Below, in pieces: positions 22,557 through 32,804 of a stretch of 64,000 nucleotides of DNA. Location: positions 8,464,886 through 8,528,885 of the forward strand of contig CAJQUN010000015.1 of the NCBI GenBank assembly GCA_907163345.1, in the 5' to 3' direction. The notes beneath the pieces are model-generated. The model saw nothing but the letters and a program-made list of their open reading frames with translations. It did not search any database and had not been told where the DNA came from. Numbering within the stretch: the stretch's first letter is position 1; each line of letters begins with the position of its first letter. The translations under genes and the position numbers were made by a program. This DNA is from Haberlea rhodopensis. Taxonomy: Eukaryota; Streptophyta; Magnoliopsida; Lamiales; Gesneriaceae.

Positions 22557-23627
22557 TCACGTAGCCTCCTCGACACCCCTGCGATCCCACTGAACTTTGA
22601 TCATCGGTATCACTTTGTTCCGAAGTCTACGGTCTGCTCTGTCCAGAATTCTAACAGGCCGTTCCACATAAGATATATCTGACTCTAACTGAACTTCAGA
22701 AGGCTGTAACACGTGAGACGGATCCGGCTCATACTTTCGCAGCATCGATACATGAAACACATCATGTATCCCAGATAAAGAAGGCGGCAAAGCCAGTCGG
22801 TACGCCAATGTGCCAATGCGCTGCAAAATCTCGTACGGTCCCACAAACCTCGGAGACAGTTTCCCGCGCATCCCAAACCGCACAACGCCTCTGAAAGGCG
22901 AGATCTTCAAAAAGACCTTATCTCCCAACTGAAACTCTAACGGTCTCCGCCGTTTATTCGCATAAGCTGCCTGTCTGTCTTGGGCCGCTTTCATTTTCTG
23001 CCTTATAATCTTTATCTTCTCATCCATTTCCCGGATCAACTCAGGTCCTCCGACTGATCTACTGTCCAAATCATCCCAACACAAGGGTGATCTACATCGT
23101 CTGCCATAAAGAGCTTCAAACGGAGCCATCTGAATACTTGCCTGGTAGCTATTGTTATAAGAAAACTCTACCAGAGGCACTGAATCCTGCCAAGAAGCAT
23201 CAAACTCCAAAACACAAGCTCTTAACATGTCCTCGAGCGTCTGAATAGTGCGCTCGGTCTGGCCATCCGTCTGAGGATGATAAGCAGTACTCAATCTGAC
23301 CTCAGTTCCCAAAGCTGACTGAAGGCCTTCCCAGAAATGAGATGTGAATCGCGGATCTCGATCTGACACAATGGAAATGGGGATCCCATGCAATCTCACC
23401 ACATCTCTAATATACAACTGCGCCATCCTCAAGAATGTAAATGTCATGCTATAGGGGATAAAGTGGGCTACCTTAGTCAATCTGTCCACAATCACCCAAA
23501 TAGCATCGAAGCCTGAAGCACTCCTCGGCAAATGAGTCACGAAGTCCATGGAAATGTGCTCCCACTTCCACTTCGGTATCTCCAAGCTTCTCAACTCGCC
23601 GCCAGGTCTCTGTCTCTCTGCCTTAAC
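22557..23627 (-). pseudogene. C integrase core, C-terminus and truncated chromodomain
   Basis: Continues the C polyprotein in the same frame after the TAG. The catalytic triad lies in ISMDFVTHLP (about residue 17 after MRSLEIP), VSDRDPRFTSHFW (about 78) and DGQTERTIQTLE (about 115). GPYEILQ, LRKYEPDPSHVL and a chromodomain follow; the chromodomain stops after GVEEAT because TGG became TGA, losing its last third. Apart from the two stops, no frameshift was seen. Confidence 0.92.
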
Positions 23628-26600
23628 CTACTGGCAGATCAAACACCTCTTCACAAAAGCGACGACATCGGACTTCATTCTCTTCCACCAAAACTGACCA
23701 CGCAGATCTCTGTACATCTTCTTCCCGCCTGGGTGGATGCTAAGTCTACTACTGTGAGCTCGCTCCAAGATCCCCTTACGCAACTCCGGCGTACTCGGAA
23801 CTACCCAGCGGTTACCCAATCTCAAAGATCCGTCGTCGGCCATTCTGAACTTCGTCGGCTGACCAAGATGCACTATAGACAACCATCTCTGAACCTCAGC
23901 ATCTGACCTCTGAGCTCTCCTGATATTCTCATAATCTGGCTCAGCTAGCAAAGTCGATACATACACAGGTGATGCATCAATGTCAAAGTCATAGCCCATA
24001 TGGCAATAGGAGGTCATCATAGCCGACAAATGGATGACGTCCTCAGCAGAACTCCTTACTTTCCGGCTCAAAGCGTCTGCTGTCAAACTGGCCTTCCCGG
24101 GATGGTACTCTATCTCGCAGTCATAGTCCTTGAGTAGGTCCATCCATCTCCTCTGTCTCATGTTCAGCTCCGCCTGAGTGAATAGAAACTTGAGGCTCTT
24201 GTGATCCGTGTATATGGTGAAAGAAGTGCCATATAAGTAATGCCTCCAGATCTTCAAGGCGAAGACAATAGCCGCCAATTCCAAGTCATGAACTGGATAT
24301 CGGGTCTCATGCGGCTTCAACTGCCTCGATGCATAAGCTACCACATGCTTATCTTGCATCAGAACACATCCAAGGCCCTGTAGTGATGCATCAGTATATA
24401 GAACAAATCTGGAGTTCTCCGTCGGGATCACTAACACTGGCGCCGTCGTCAACCGGTGCTTTAATTCCTGGAAGCTCTCCTCGCAAGCTGCTGACCAAAA
24501 GAAAGGCACTCCTTTCTGAGTCAACTGAGTCAGCGGCTTGGCAATCTTCGAAAAGCCCTCAACAAAGCGCCGATAATACCCGGCCAAACCAAGAAAACTC
24601 CGGATCTCAGGCACAGAAGTGGGGGCAGCCCACTCCATCACAGCCTCAATCTTCTTGGGGTCCACTGATATCCCGCTGCTCGAAATGACATGCCCCAGAA
24701 ACACTACACTGCTCAGCCAAAACTCGCACTTACTGAGCTTAGCATACAACTGATGCTCTCTAAGAATCTGAAGCACTGTCCTCAAGTGTTTCACATGCTC
24801 CTCCTCACTCCGGGAGTAGATAAGAATATCGTCAATGAACACGATGACGAACTGATCAAGATACGGCTGAAACACTCTGTTCATCAGACTCATGAAGACG
24901 GCCGGGGCGTTCGTCACACCGAACGGCATTACTAAGAACTCATAGTGCCCGTATCGAGTCCGGAACGCTGTCTTCTGCACATCTTCCTCTCTGACCCGAA
25001 TCTGATGATACCCGGATCTCAAATCAATCTTGCTATACACCCTGGTACCTTGCAACTGATCAAACAAGTCGTCTATCCTAGGGAGAGGATACTTGTTCTT
25101 CACTGTAGCCTTGTTCAGTTGCCGGTAATCGATGCACAGTCGCATCGAACCGTCCTTCTTCTTCACAAAGAGAACTGGTGCGCCCCATGGCGACACGCTC
25201 GGGCGTATATACCCCTTGTCCAAGAGATCCTGCAACTGTTCTTTCAACTCTCTCAACTCAGCCGGTGCCATCCTATAAGGTGCACGAGAGATAGCGGATG
25301 TCCCTGGCAGCAACTCGATCCCAAATTCAACTTCCCTGGCCGGTGGAAATCCTGGGATCTCTTCTGGAAATACATCAGCAAATTCTGCCACAACTGGTAC
25401 ATCCTCAACCCTCAGTTCTTTACTCTTTCCAGACGTGTCCACGGCATAAATAAGATAGCCCGTGTGCCCACGTTCCAACAGCTGAGACATCTTGATCGCT
25501 GAAATCAACGGAATCTTCGCACGAGACCCGTTGCCAAAGAAAGTCCACTGACTGCCCAACTCAGGTCTGAACTTCACTGTTCTCTGCCGGCAATCTACCA
25601 CTGCCTGATATCTGTTCAGAACATCAATACCCAAGATGCAGTCGAAGTCTGACATACCCAGCACAATCAAGTCTGATCTCAACTCGTTGCCCTCAAAATA
25701 AATGAGGCTATCTGCCAAAAACTGATCAGCAACGACGTTTCTTCCAGTGGGTGTCGAGACAAGGAGAGGCGTGGGCAAAGAAGACGTGTGCATATGGTGT
25801 CTTTCGACAAATCCCACAGACACAAAGGAATGGGAGGCACCTGTATCTATCAAAACAAAAGCAGGGTACGTAAATAAATGACACGTACCGGCAATCACCT
25901 CCTCTGGAGCTGCCTGAGCCTGCTCCCTGGTCAGTGCATATACTTGCCCCTGGGGTGGTCCCACTGTCTGACCTCCCGATGGACGAGGCCCAAACTGTTG
26001 CCTCTGCTGCACTGTCCTGTCCTCAAACCTTGGCCTGTTGCCCTGATACTCTGACTGGCCTCCCCTGGTGGGACAATACCGAGCAATGTGGCCCATCTTG
26101 CCACAAACATAACATGCAGGACACTTATTTGAAGAATGCGGTCCTCCACAATTGTTGCACCTAGGCTCTCCCGGCCTCTCCCCTTGTGAAGATCCTCGAT
26201 TGGCCGACCAATTACCCTTCTTGTTATCCTGCTTCTGTCCAAAGTGTTTCTTCCCACCATACCGCGAAGATGAAGAGGCACCACAGGGTTTAAATGGCTC
26301 ACCCCGAGGCCTCAAACTGTCACTAGTCTGCCTCTGTTGCGGTACCGGTGGTGGCATGGCATAAGCTCCCACTCCTAGCTCAGCAAGCTCCGCTCTTGTG
26401 AGAGCATCATCAAAAGAAGTTGGGTTATTGATGATAACCCGGTCATAGAGCTCCGGTCGCAGTCCTTTCATGAAATTTCTCATCTTGGCACGTCCATCAG
26501 AGGCAATATGGGGGACATACCTTAGTAGTGATGAGTACTGTGTGGCATAGTCTGCCACTGTCATGTTCCCCTGCCTCAGACTTGTAAATTCATCCTCCTT

Positions 26601-27020
26601 TGTCTGTCTTGCTGCCGCGGAGAAGTATCGGTTCAAGAACCTGGTCTTGAAGAGCGTCCAGTCAATCACAGCACCTAGTGCTCTCATCTCCATCACTGTG
26701 CTCCTCCACCACATCAATGGTTTCTTAGCCAACTGGAACTCCGCCAGCCTCAGCCAAGCAGTAATAGCACAAGGAGCCGATACAAAGATCTGCTCAAGTC
26801 TCTCCAGCCACTCTTCAGCTTCTTCTCCGGACTCTGTCCCCTCAAACCGGGGCGGATGATAAGACAGAAACTGAGTCAAGCTAATCTCACCCGGTAGCAA
26901 TAACTGGACCACTGGTTCCATTCCTACAGCCGGTGGAGGTAGAGGATTAGCCTGTCCAATACTCGCATTTACACTCCCAACATCTCCGACTTCCTCATTA
27001 GCAGCCATGCTGTAACACAA
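23628..27020 (-). CDS. C gag-pol polyprotein (gag, PR, RT, RNase H, integrase zinc finger)
   Basis: 1130 codons from MCYSMAANEE to a TAG that replaces a Gln codon (CLICQ-stop). Gag covers about residues 1-285, with WLERLEQIF and the FLNRYF/DEFTSL region. Two zinc knuckles follow: CNNCGGPHSSNKC (288-300) and CYVCGKMGHIARYC (303-316). Protease has LIDTGAS at 390-396. RT has LRSGYHQ near 667 and VFIDD at 727-731. RNase H has YTDAS at 875-879, with the ELAA and TDHKSL motifs. The integrase zinc finger has His near 1089 and 1096 and Cys at 1126 and 1129. MAANEEVGD at residue 5 is an equally good start. Translation yields capsid and replication proteins but no integrase core. Confidence 0.94.
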   Translation of the reverse strand: MCYSMAANEEVGDVGSVNASIGQANPLPPPAVGMEPVVQLLLPGEISLTQFLSYHPPRFEGTESGEEAEEWLERLEQIFVSAPCAITAWLRLAEFQLAKKPLMWWRSTVMEMRALGAVIDWTLFKTRFLNRYFSAAARQTKEDEFTSLRQGNMTVADYATQYSSLLRYVPHIASDGRAKMRNFMKGLRPELYDRVIINNPTSFDDALTRAELAELGVGAYAMPPPVPQQRQTSDSLRPRGEPFKPCGASSSSRYGGKKHFGQKQDNKKGNWSANRGSSQGERPGEPRCNNCGGPHSSNKCPACYVCGKMGHIARYCPTRGGQSEYQGNRPRFEDRTVQQRQQFGPRPSGGQTVGPPQGQVYALTREQAQAAPEEVIAGTCHLFTYPAFVLIDTGASHSFVSVGFVERHHMHTSSLPTPLLVSTPTGRNVVADQFLADSLIYFEGNELRSDLIVLGMSDFDCILGIDVLNRYQAVVDCRQRTVKFRPELGSQWTFFGNGSRAKIPLISAIKMSQLLERGHTGYLIYAVDTSGKSKELRVEDVPVVAEFADVFPEEIPGFPPAREVEFGIELLPGTSAISRAPYRMAPAELRELKEQLQDLLDKGYIRPSVSPWGAPVLFVKKKDGSMRLCIDYRQLNKATVKNKYPLPRIDDLFDQLQGTRVYSKIDLRSGYHQIRVREEDVQKTAFRTRYGHYEFLVMPFGVTNAPAVFMSLMNRVFQPYLDQFVIVFIDDILIYSRSEEEHVKHLRTVLQILREHQLYAKLSKCEFWLSSVVFLGHVISSSGISVDPKKIEAVMEWAAPTSVPEIRSFLGLAGYYRRFVEGFSKIAKPLTQLTQKGVPFFWSAACEESFQELKHRLTTAPVLVIPTENSRFVLYTDASLQGLGCVLMQDKHVVAYASRQLKPHETRYPVHDLELAAIVFALKIWRHYLYGTSFTIYTDHKSLKFLFTQAELNMRQRRWMDLLKDYDCEIEYHPGKASLTADALSRKVRSSAEDVIHLSAMMTSYCHMGYDFDIDASPVYVSTLLAEPDYENIRRAQRSDAEVQRWLSIVHLGQPTKFRMADDGSLRLGNRWVVPSTPELRKGILERAHSSRLSIHPGGKKMYRDLRGQFWWKRMKSDVVAFVKRCLICQ

Positions 27021-27195
27021 ATGTTAACAACAATCCAAAGCAATATATAACATGTCGTTAGATAACAGGAGTGATATAAGCATGTTAGTATAACAGGATA
27101 TACAGTAATATGCACCACATGCATAAACATGCTTCAAATGTAAGCACCTAGCCAACCATGCTAAGGCTACCCTTCACTCGTTCCCGGGTTCTCTA

Positions 27196-27213
27196 ACCAC
27201 TGCTCTGATACCA
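27196..27213 (-). promoter_or_regulatory. Primer binding site of C
   Basis: TGGTATCAGAGCAGTGGT on the minus strand, 4 nt inside the 5' LTR; initiator-Met tRNA type, identical to LARD1 and J. Confidence 0.9.
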
Positions 27214-27217
27214 CTAA

Positions 27218-29346
27218 TGTAAGGACCCTAATCCTTAAGTGCGGAATAAAGGCATAATAGAGCTAAATAAATGATCAGAGTAGAGTAAACAAGTTGAGTC
27301 TATGAGCTTAAGCATTTACATGCCAAAATAAAGGACTACCAAAAGGATTAATTACATTCCAACAAATGAATGTGTCCACTATAGTTTTACGCTACTCCTA
27401 GAGTAGGCACTATACAAAAGAATCCTGTCCTTTCATCTACCAAAGATGCTCGTGAAGCTCACTGTCTCAACCCGTTCAAGCACGTCTATCCTGCCAAAAA
27501 GGTACCTACAAGGACAACCCCCAAACATGAGCAATAATAATCATTCATATTCAACACAATATGAAGATAAAGCGTAAATGCATAATCAATATGAAAAACT
27601 TCCTGTTTCCCGTACATTTCAAACGCTTCCCGTTTGGTTGTCCCTGTACCAGAACTCATGAGTATAATCAATAGATTATTTTTAATGGCCAAACATGTCA
27701 TGACATCATATACCATCTCAACTGTACCACATATTGGTCACCATTCCCTAGTCTGTCCATCACAGTGTATTTTAATGCCCCTCGCTTATATTCATATGGG
27801 CGGCATAGGATAACCTCGCTACAATGGACATGCGGCGCTCCCACCCCTCGCTTCACAGAGAGCGGCAAATACCCTTTCCTCGCCCCATATGACAACCACG
27901 CTCAAATGTGACATGCGGCGCTCCCACCCCTCGCTTCACATTTAGCGGAACCAATACAAAAAGCGGCAAGCATTAAAATCATCAAAGGATGACCACGACT
28001 CATGGGATGTGCATCCAATAATCATAATATGCATCTATCATCAATATGCATAAATTACCATGTATATGCATCCACAATGCAATACCTCATATGGCATAAA
28101 TCAACATGTATAAGCATCCACTATGCAATACCACATATATACTTGCATCCACAATGCATAAACAATGAGTATATATAATACATGTTACCGTTGGGTGCCC
28201 GTACGTCCACTACGTACCTTTCCAAAATGTGGAATGTGGTTGGACCTCAATTCCTTGGCTGCGTTGCCACCTGGGTTGGTTCTACATATTCACAAATACC
28301 AATATTAGAACCCAATAATAGTCCAATACCAAAAATCCCACAAAAACACCCAAAAACACCATTTTTGGTGTCTCGCGATCGATCGCCATCAAGCCCCGAT
28401 CGATCGCGAGAACACACTGTCTCGCCCAACAATTTTGCACAATCCGCGATCGATCGCGGAGCTAGCGCCGATCGATCACGGCCTCGCCGATCGATCGCGC
28501 CAAGCTCGCGATCGATCGCTGAGGCTTACTGCCTCAGCCCTGCTGCTCGCGATCGATCGCGAGCGGACGCCGATCGATCGCCGAGCTGCGGGAAATCGAG
28601 ATTCGGGCACTATTCACCCTTCTCCTTCCCAAATCCAAACAAACCCACATAACTCAACAACAACCATACCCAACTACTCAAAACCAACAATAAACAACAT
28701 TATATACCCAAGTATACAACATCTAACCAAAATATACTTCAAAACAAGTATAAATTCCAACATACAACCAAACCCACAACAACCCAACAAAACCCATTTA
28801 AAACCATACCAAACTCAAATAAAACCTTGCAAAATTAACACATGAGGTACCCATACCTCTTGGGGATCTCAAATCACCCAACAATCTCCTCAAAACAAGA
28901 TTTTGTAAGCACTTCTCTTTACCCCAAAGTTGGAACTCGAATATTGGAAGAAGGGTTTGTGTGGGAGTTGATTTGGTAAAGTAAAAAGAGTGGATGGGGT
29001 GGGGTTGGGTATAAAGGTGAGTTTTAAATTAAAATGCATGCCAAACAATTCCATGGTGTATAAAACACCCCAACATGATATTTTTCAAAGCATTTACTCA
29101 AAATGCACCATAATATCAATTAACACATGATTTCTCATAAATTGCTAACCAAGGCAAATAAATCATGCTTCCCATAATATTTACCCAACATGCACCCTGA
29201 AATGCAATCCCGGGTCACCCTACCCACATGGCCATGCATTTCCACATAAGGTAAATAAATCTCAACACATAATCAATTACCACATAATTAATCATGTACT
29301 CACAATTTAAAGCCAATTAGCAATTAATCATTTCGGGGATGTCACA
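27218..29346 (-). mobile_element. C 5' LTR
   Basis: 2129 bp, nearly identical to 20296-22433. Array cores run from about 28376 to 28580 with one CG-to-CA change in the fourth copy. GTACGT dyad at 28201-28217, CTACTC repeat at 27392-27406. It lacks the CACATGCAC duplication of the 3' LTR, a 9-bp indel. Confidence 0.94.
28376..28580. repeat. Palindrome array, C 5' LTR (8 copies)
   Basis: Same eight-copy layout as the 3' LTR array. The only core change seen is CGATCGATCA at the fourth position. Confidence 0.93.
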
Positions 29347-30556
29347 CAAAGGAGTGTGAAGCACCTGTGTCTATCAAAATAAAGGCGGAATATGTAAATA
29401 GAAGACACGTACCAGCTATCACCTCCTCTGGAGCTGCATCGGCCTGCTCCCTGTTCAATGCATAGACATGTCCCTGGTGTGGCCCCATCGCCTGTCCTCC
29501 CATCTGTCGAGGCACCAACGGCGGCCTCTGCTGTACTGTCCCGGTAGAAAACCTCCCTCTGCCTCCTCTGAGATCCACCTGACCATCACCACTCTGACAG
29601 AACCGAGATATGTGGCCCATCTTGCCACATTTATAACAAGCCGTAAAGTCTCGCATATGATGTGGTCCTCCACAAAAGTGACACTTCACCACTCCACTCA
29701 TACTCACTTGAGTCTGCCCTCTTTTGTTAGGCGCACCACCCCTCCGGTTATCCATTCGTCTCCCACCAAACCGAGAAGATGAGGAAGAAGCCCCACGAGG
29801 TTTAAATGATTCTCCTCGTGGCCTCAGATTATTAGATATTTGCCTCGGCGGTGGGACTTGCGGGGGTGCAACATCCGGATAGGCACTGACTCCGATCTCC
29901 GCTAGTTCCGCTCTAGTGAGAGCATCATCAAAAGAAGTGGGATTGTTGGAGATAACCCGATCAAAAAGTTCCGGTAGCAGTCCCTTTAGAAAGTGCCTCA
30001 TCTTGGCATGCCCGTTTGTTGCGATGTGGGGAACATACCTCAACAAGGATGAGTAATGCATGGCATAGTCCGAGACTGTCATGCTCCCCTGTTTCAAGCT
30101 CGTGAATTCATCCTCCTTTGTTTGCCTAGCCGCAGCAGAAAAGTATCGGTTTAGAAACCGAGTCCGAAATAAAGTCCAGTCAATCACCATACCTTGGGCC
30201 CTCAACTCCATCACGGTCGTCTTCCACCACATAGAAGACTTCTTTGCCAGTTGGAACTCCGCCAATCTTAACCAAGCCGTCCTAGCACACGGCGTAGACA
30301 CAAATATCTGTTCCAATCTCTCTAGCCACTCTTCGGCCTCTTCCCCTGTTTTTGTTCCCTCAAACATGGGCGGGTGAAAGGTCAGAAACTGAGTCAGACT
30401 AAGCTCCCCTGGTAATAGTAACTGAGCAACCGGCTCCACGCCCACGGCAGGTGGAGGTAAAGGATTCGCCTGTCCCATGCTAGCATTCACGCTCCCAACA
30501 TCACCCACCTCTTCATTGAGGTTCTCCACATTCATATCCGCCATGCTGTAATACAA
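29342..30556 (-). CDS. B2 gag and protease N-terminus (cut by C)
   Basis: 404 codons from MYYSMADMNVENLNEEVGD to the point where C inserted. The gag capsid region is close to that of C (WLERLEQIFVSTPC, FLNRYFSAAARQTKEDEFTS). Zinc knuckles are CHFCGGPHH (degenerate) and CYKCGKMGHISRFC. Protease begins with LIDTGASHSFV and is then interrupted; its remainder is at 19722-20290. The gag part is intact and could still be translated, giving a capsid-like protein with a truncated tail. MADMNVENL is an alternative start four codons in. Confidence 0.9.
   Translation of the reverse strand: MYYSMADMNVENLNEEVGDVGSVNASMGQANPLPPPAVGVEPVAQLLLPGELSLTQFLTFHPPMFEGTKTGEEAEEWLERLEQIFVSTPCARTAWLRLAEFQLAKKSSMWWKTTVMELRAQGMVIDWTLFRTRFLNRYFSAAARQTKEDEFTSLKQGSMTVSDYAMHYSSLLRYVPHIATNGHAKMRHFLKGLLPELFDRVISNNPTSFDDALTRAELAEIGVSAYPDVAPPQVPPPRQISNNLRPRGESFKPRGASSSSSRFGGRRMDNRRGGAPNKRGQTQVSMSGVVKCHFCGGPHHMRDFTACYKCGKMGHISRFCQSGDGQVDLRGGRGRFSTGTVQQRPPLVPRQMGGQAMGPHQGHVYALNREQADAAPEEVIAGTCLLFTYSAFILIDTGASHSFV
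29347..29351. repeat. TSD (caaag), right copy, of C
   Basis: CAAAG directly after the C 5' LTR terminal CACA; pairs with 20291-20295. Confidence 0.9.
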
Positions 30557-30735
30557 GGGTTAACAACAATTCCAAAACAATATATATGTCATACCGTTAG
30601 ATAGCGTAAACAATAATAAGCATATTAGTATAACATAATATACATCAATATGCACCACATGGATAAACATGCCCAAATATAAACACCCAGCCAACCATGC
30701 TAAGGCTACCCTTCACTCATTCCCGGGTTCTCTAT

Positions 30736-30751
30736 CTTGGCTCTGATACCA
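30736..30751 (-). promoter_or_regulatory. Primer binding site of B2
   Basis: TGGTATCAGAGCCAAG on the minus strand, 4 nt from the 5' LTR. Initiator-Met tRNA type, differing from C and LARD1 after TGGTATCAGAGC. Confidence 0.88.
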
Positions 30752-30755
30752 CTAA

Positions 30756-32799
30756 TGTAAGGACCCTAGTTCCTTAAATGCGGATTAAAGGCGTAAATAA
30801 AATTTTCATGCATAAACGGAGTATAAAATCATGTTGATGCCTTGAGCTATTAGATTATAGTGCCAAAATAAAGTTCCAAAAGGGATTAGTTACATTCCCA
30901 ACCAATGAATGATAATCCTATAGCTTTACAATACTCCTAGAGTAGATACTATACAAAAGAATGCATGCTACCAATAGCACTCCTCACTAGCTCACCGCAT
31001 CAACTCGCCTTAGCCCGTCCGCCCAAAAGTACCTACAGGACACAACCCCAAAACCATGAGCATGTATATAAATCATATTCACAATACTATGATTGTAATT
31101 TAAATGCATAGACCGAAAATACAATTTACTCCCTGTATTTAATACATTTAAAAGCTCCATTGGTTGTTCCTGTACCACAATCATAATCAATAGATTATAA
31201 TACCAATAATGTATGTCATGACATGCACCGATTTCCATGTATACCATGTTCAAATCCAGAGTCTCATTATATCAGTGGCATAATACCCCTCGCGTTAACA
31301 TGACAGCGGAAATACCCCTCGCTTAGACAATACCAGAGCCACTAATATCCCTCGCTATGAATATGACAGCGGTCGTGTTCTTCGCTTCATATTAGCGGCA
31401 AATATTCTCTCATCGCTACGGTATGACGGCGGCAAGTATTCACATCGCTACGCCACTGGCGGCAAGTATTCTCCATCACCGGAATATAATCCCGACTCAC
31501 AATCACATGCACAAATGCATCCCATATACACATGCAACCAAAATGCATGACCAACCATGTATGCAATCCATGATGCATAAACAAGATCACATATGCAACC
31601 AAAATGCATAATAAATTCCATGTGTGCAACCATAGTGCATAACCAATTCAAAGCGTAATAAATACGTTTTACCGTCCGATGCCCGTACGTCTCACTACGT
31701 ACCTTAGTTCCAAAAGTGGAGATGTCGTGGACTTTATCTCCTAATCTGTGTGGCCACCTGGGATGGTTCTACACATTCACACAAATCAATATTAGGCGCC
31801 AATAATAGTCCAATATAAAAAATTCCACAAAAATATCCAAAAATACCACATTTTGCCTTTTGCGATCGATCGCCTGTGACGGGCGATCGATCGCGAGACC
31901 TTACTGCCCGATTCTCAAATTTTCTGGCTTTGGCGATCGATCGCCACATTTGGCGCGATCGATCGCCAGCCTCGCCGATCAATCGCCCAAGAGTGGCGAT
32001 CGATCGCCAGACACTCCAAACGCGCACTGCCAGCGTGCGATCGATCGCCTGAAATGGGCGATCGATCGCCAGTGTCTGTAACCCGAAAATTCACCATTTT
32101 TGCTCCAAAATTCCTTTCCAATCCATACCAACTCTCCTACCTTCAAACCAACAACATCAAACACATAATAACCTTCAAAATACACTTTAAACATCCCAAA
32201 AATCCAACATCCAACCAAAATAATACCAACCCAAAACAACCCATTTCAAAACCATTCAAAACCATAACAAACCCAATCCAAACACAACAAAAACAACAAG
32301 GAGGTATCCATACCTCTTGGGGACTCCAAATCTCCCAACAAATTCCACAAATCAAGTTTTTGGAAGAATTTCTCTTCCACTTTTTGCCCAATTTCGAAAA
32401 TGAAGAGTAGGAGGGTTTGGATGAGTGGTTTGGGGGAAAATAGAAAAGTGATGGGTATAGTGGGGGTTGTATAAGTGGGTTATTAAGTCAAATTGTACTC
32501 CCACAATTTCCATGGTGTATAAAACACCCCAACATGATATTTTAAAAGCATTTACCAAAATGCATCAAAATCCCAATTAAGATCATGCTTTACCAAATAA
32601 TTATCAATTACCATAATCAAACCATAATAACCCCCAGTTTCCCAACATGCATAACATGCACCACCGGGTCACGCATACCATGTGACCAATCATTTCACCA
32701 AGATAATTAATTCCAACACATATATTAATTATCACCATAAATAATCACATAAACATAATTAATGCCCAAATTGCAATTAATTATTTCGGGGATATCACA
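30756..32799 (-). mobile_element. B2 5' LTR
   Basis: 2044 bp, TGTAAGGACCCTAGTTCC...CGGGGATATCACA in window sense. Same parts as 14852-16909: modules near 31290-31470, GTACGT dyad 31685-31702, palindrome array 31863-32068. The CTACTC repeat at 30931-30945 has one mismatch. Confidence 0.92.
31863..32068. repeat. Palindrome array, B2 5' LTR (8 copies)
   Basis: Cores start at 31863, 31884, 31934, 31956, 31976, 31997, 32038 and 32059. Spacings are 21, 50, 22, 20, 21, 41 and 21, the same series as C. The second core is the short form (CGATCGATCG), unlike the expanded copy in the 3' LTR. Confidence 0.94.
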
Positions 32800-32804
32800 A
32801 CATG
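32800..32804. repeat. TSD (acatg), right copy, of B2
   Basis: ACATG after the B2 5' LTR; pairs with 14847-14851. Confidence 0.88.

Larger units (their letters stand above)
20296..29346 (-). mobile_element. Chromovirus C (Ty3/gypsy, Tekay/Del-like), complete and young
   Basis: A 9051-bp minus-strand element with LTRs 20296-22433 and 27218-29346, primer site 27196-27213, one long gag-pol frame and CAAAG duplications. Reading by eye, the LTRs differ by roughly ten substitutions and one 9-bp indel over 2.13 kb, so insertion was recent. Gag-pol carries only two disabling changes, both transitions: CAG to TAG (23628-23630) and TGG to TGA (22557-22559). It inserted into the protease gene of its close relative B2. 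Confidence 0.95.
14852..32799 (-). mobile_element. Chromovirus B2 (Ty3/gypsy), full length but interrupted by C
   Basis: A minus-strand element with 3' LTR 14852-16909, pol 16980-20290, gag-protease 29342-30556, primer site 30736-30751 and 5' LTR 30756-32799, inside ACATG duplications. Without C (20296-29346) and one TSD copy it is about 8.9 kb. Gag, protease, RT, RNase H, integrase and chromodomain are all recognisable. Pol is broken by a 1-nt deletion near 19740, a TAG at 19525-19527, a frameshift near 17530, a 4-bp deletion near 17425 and by C itself. It inserted into element D. Confidence 0.93.
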
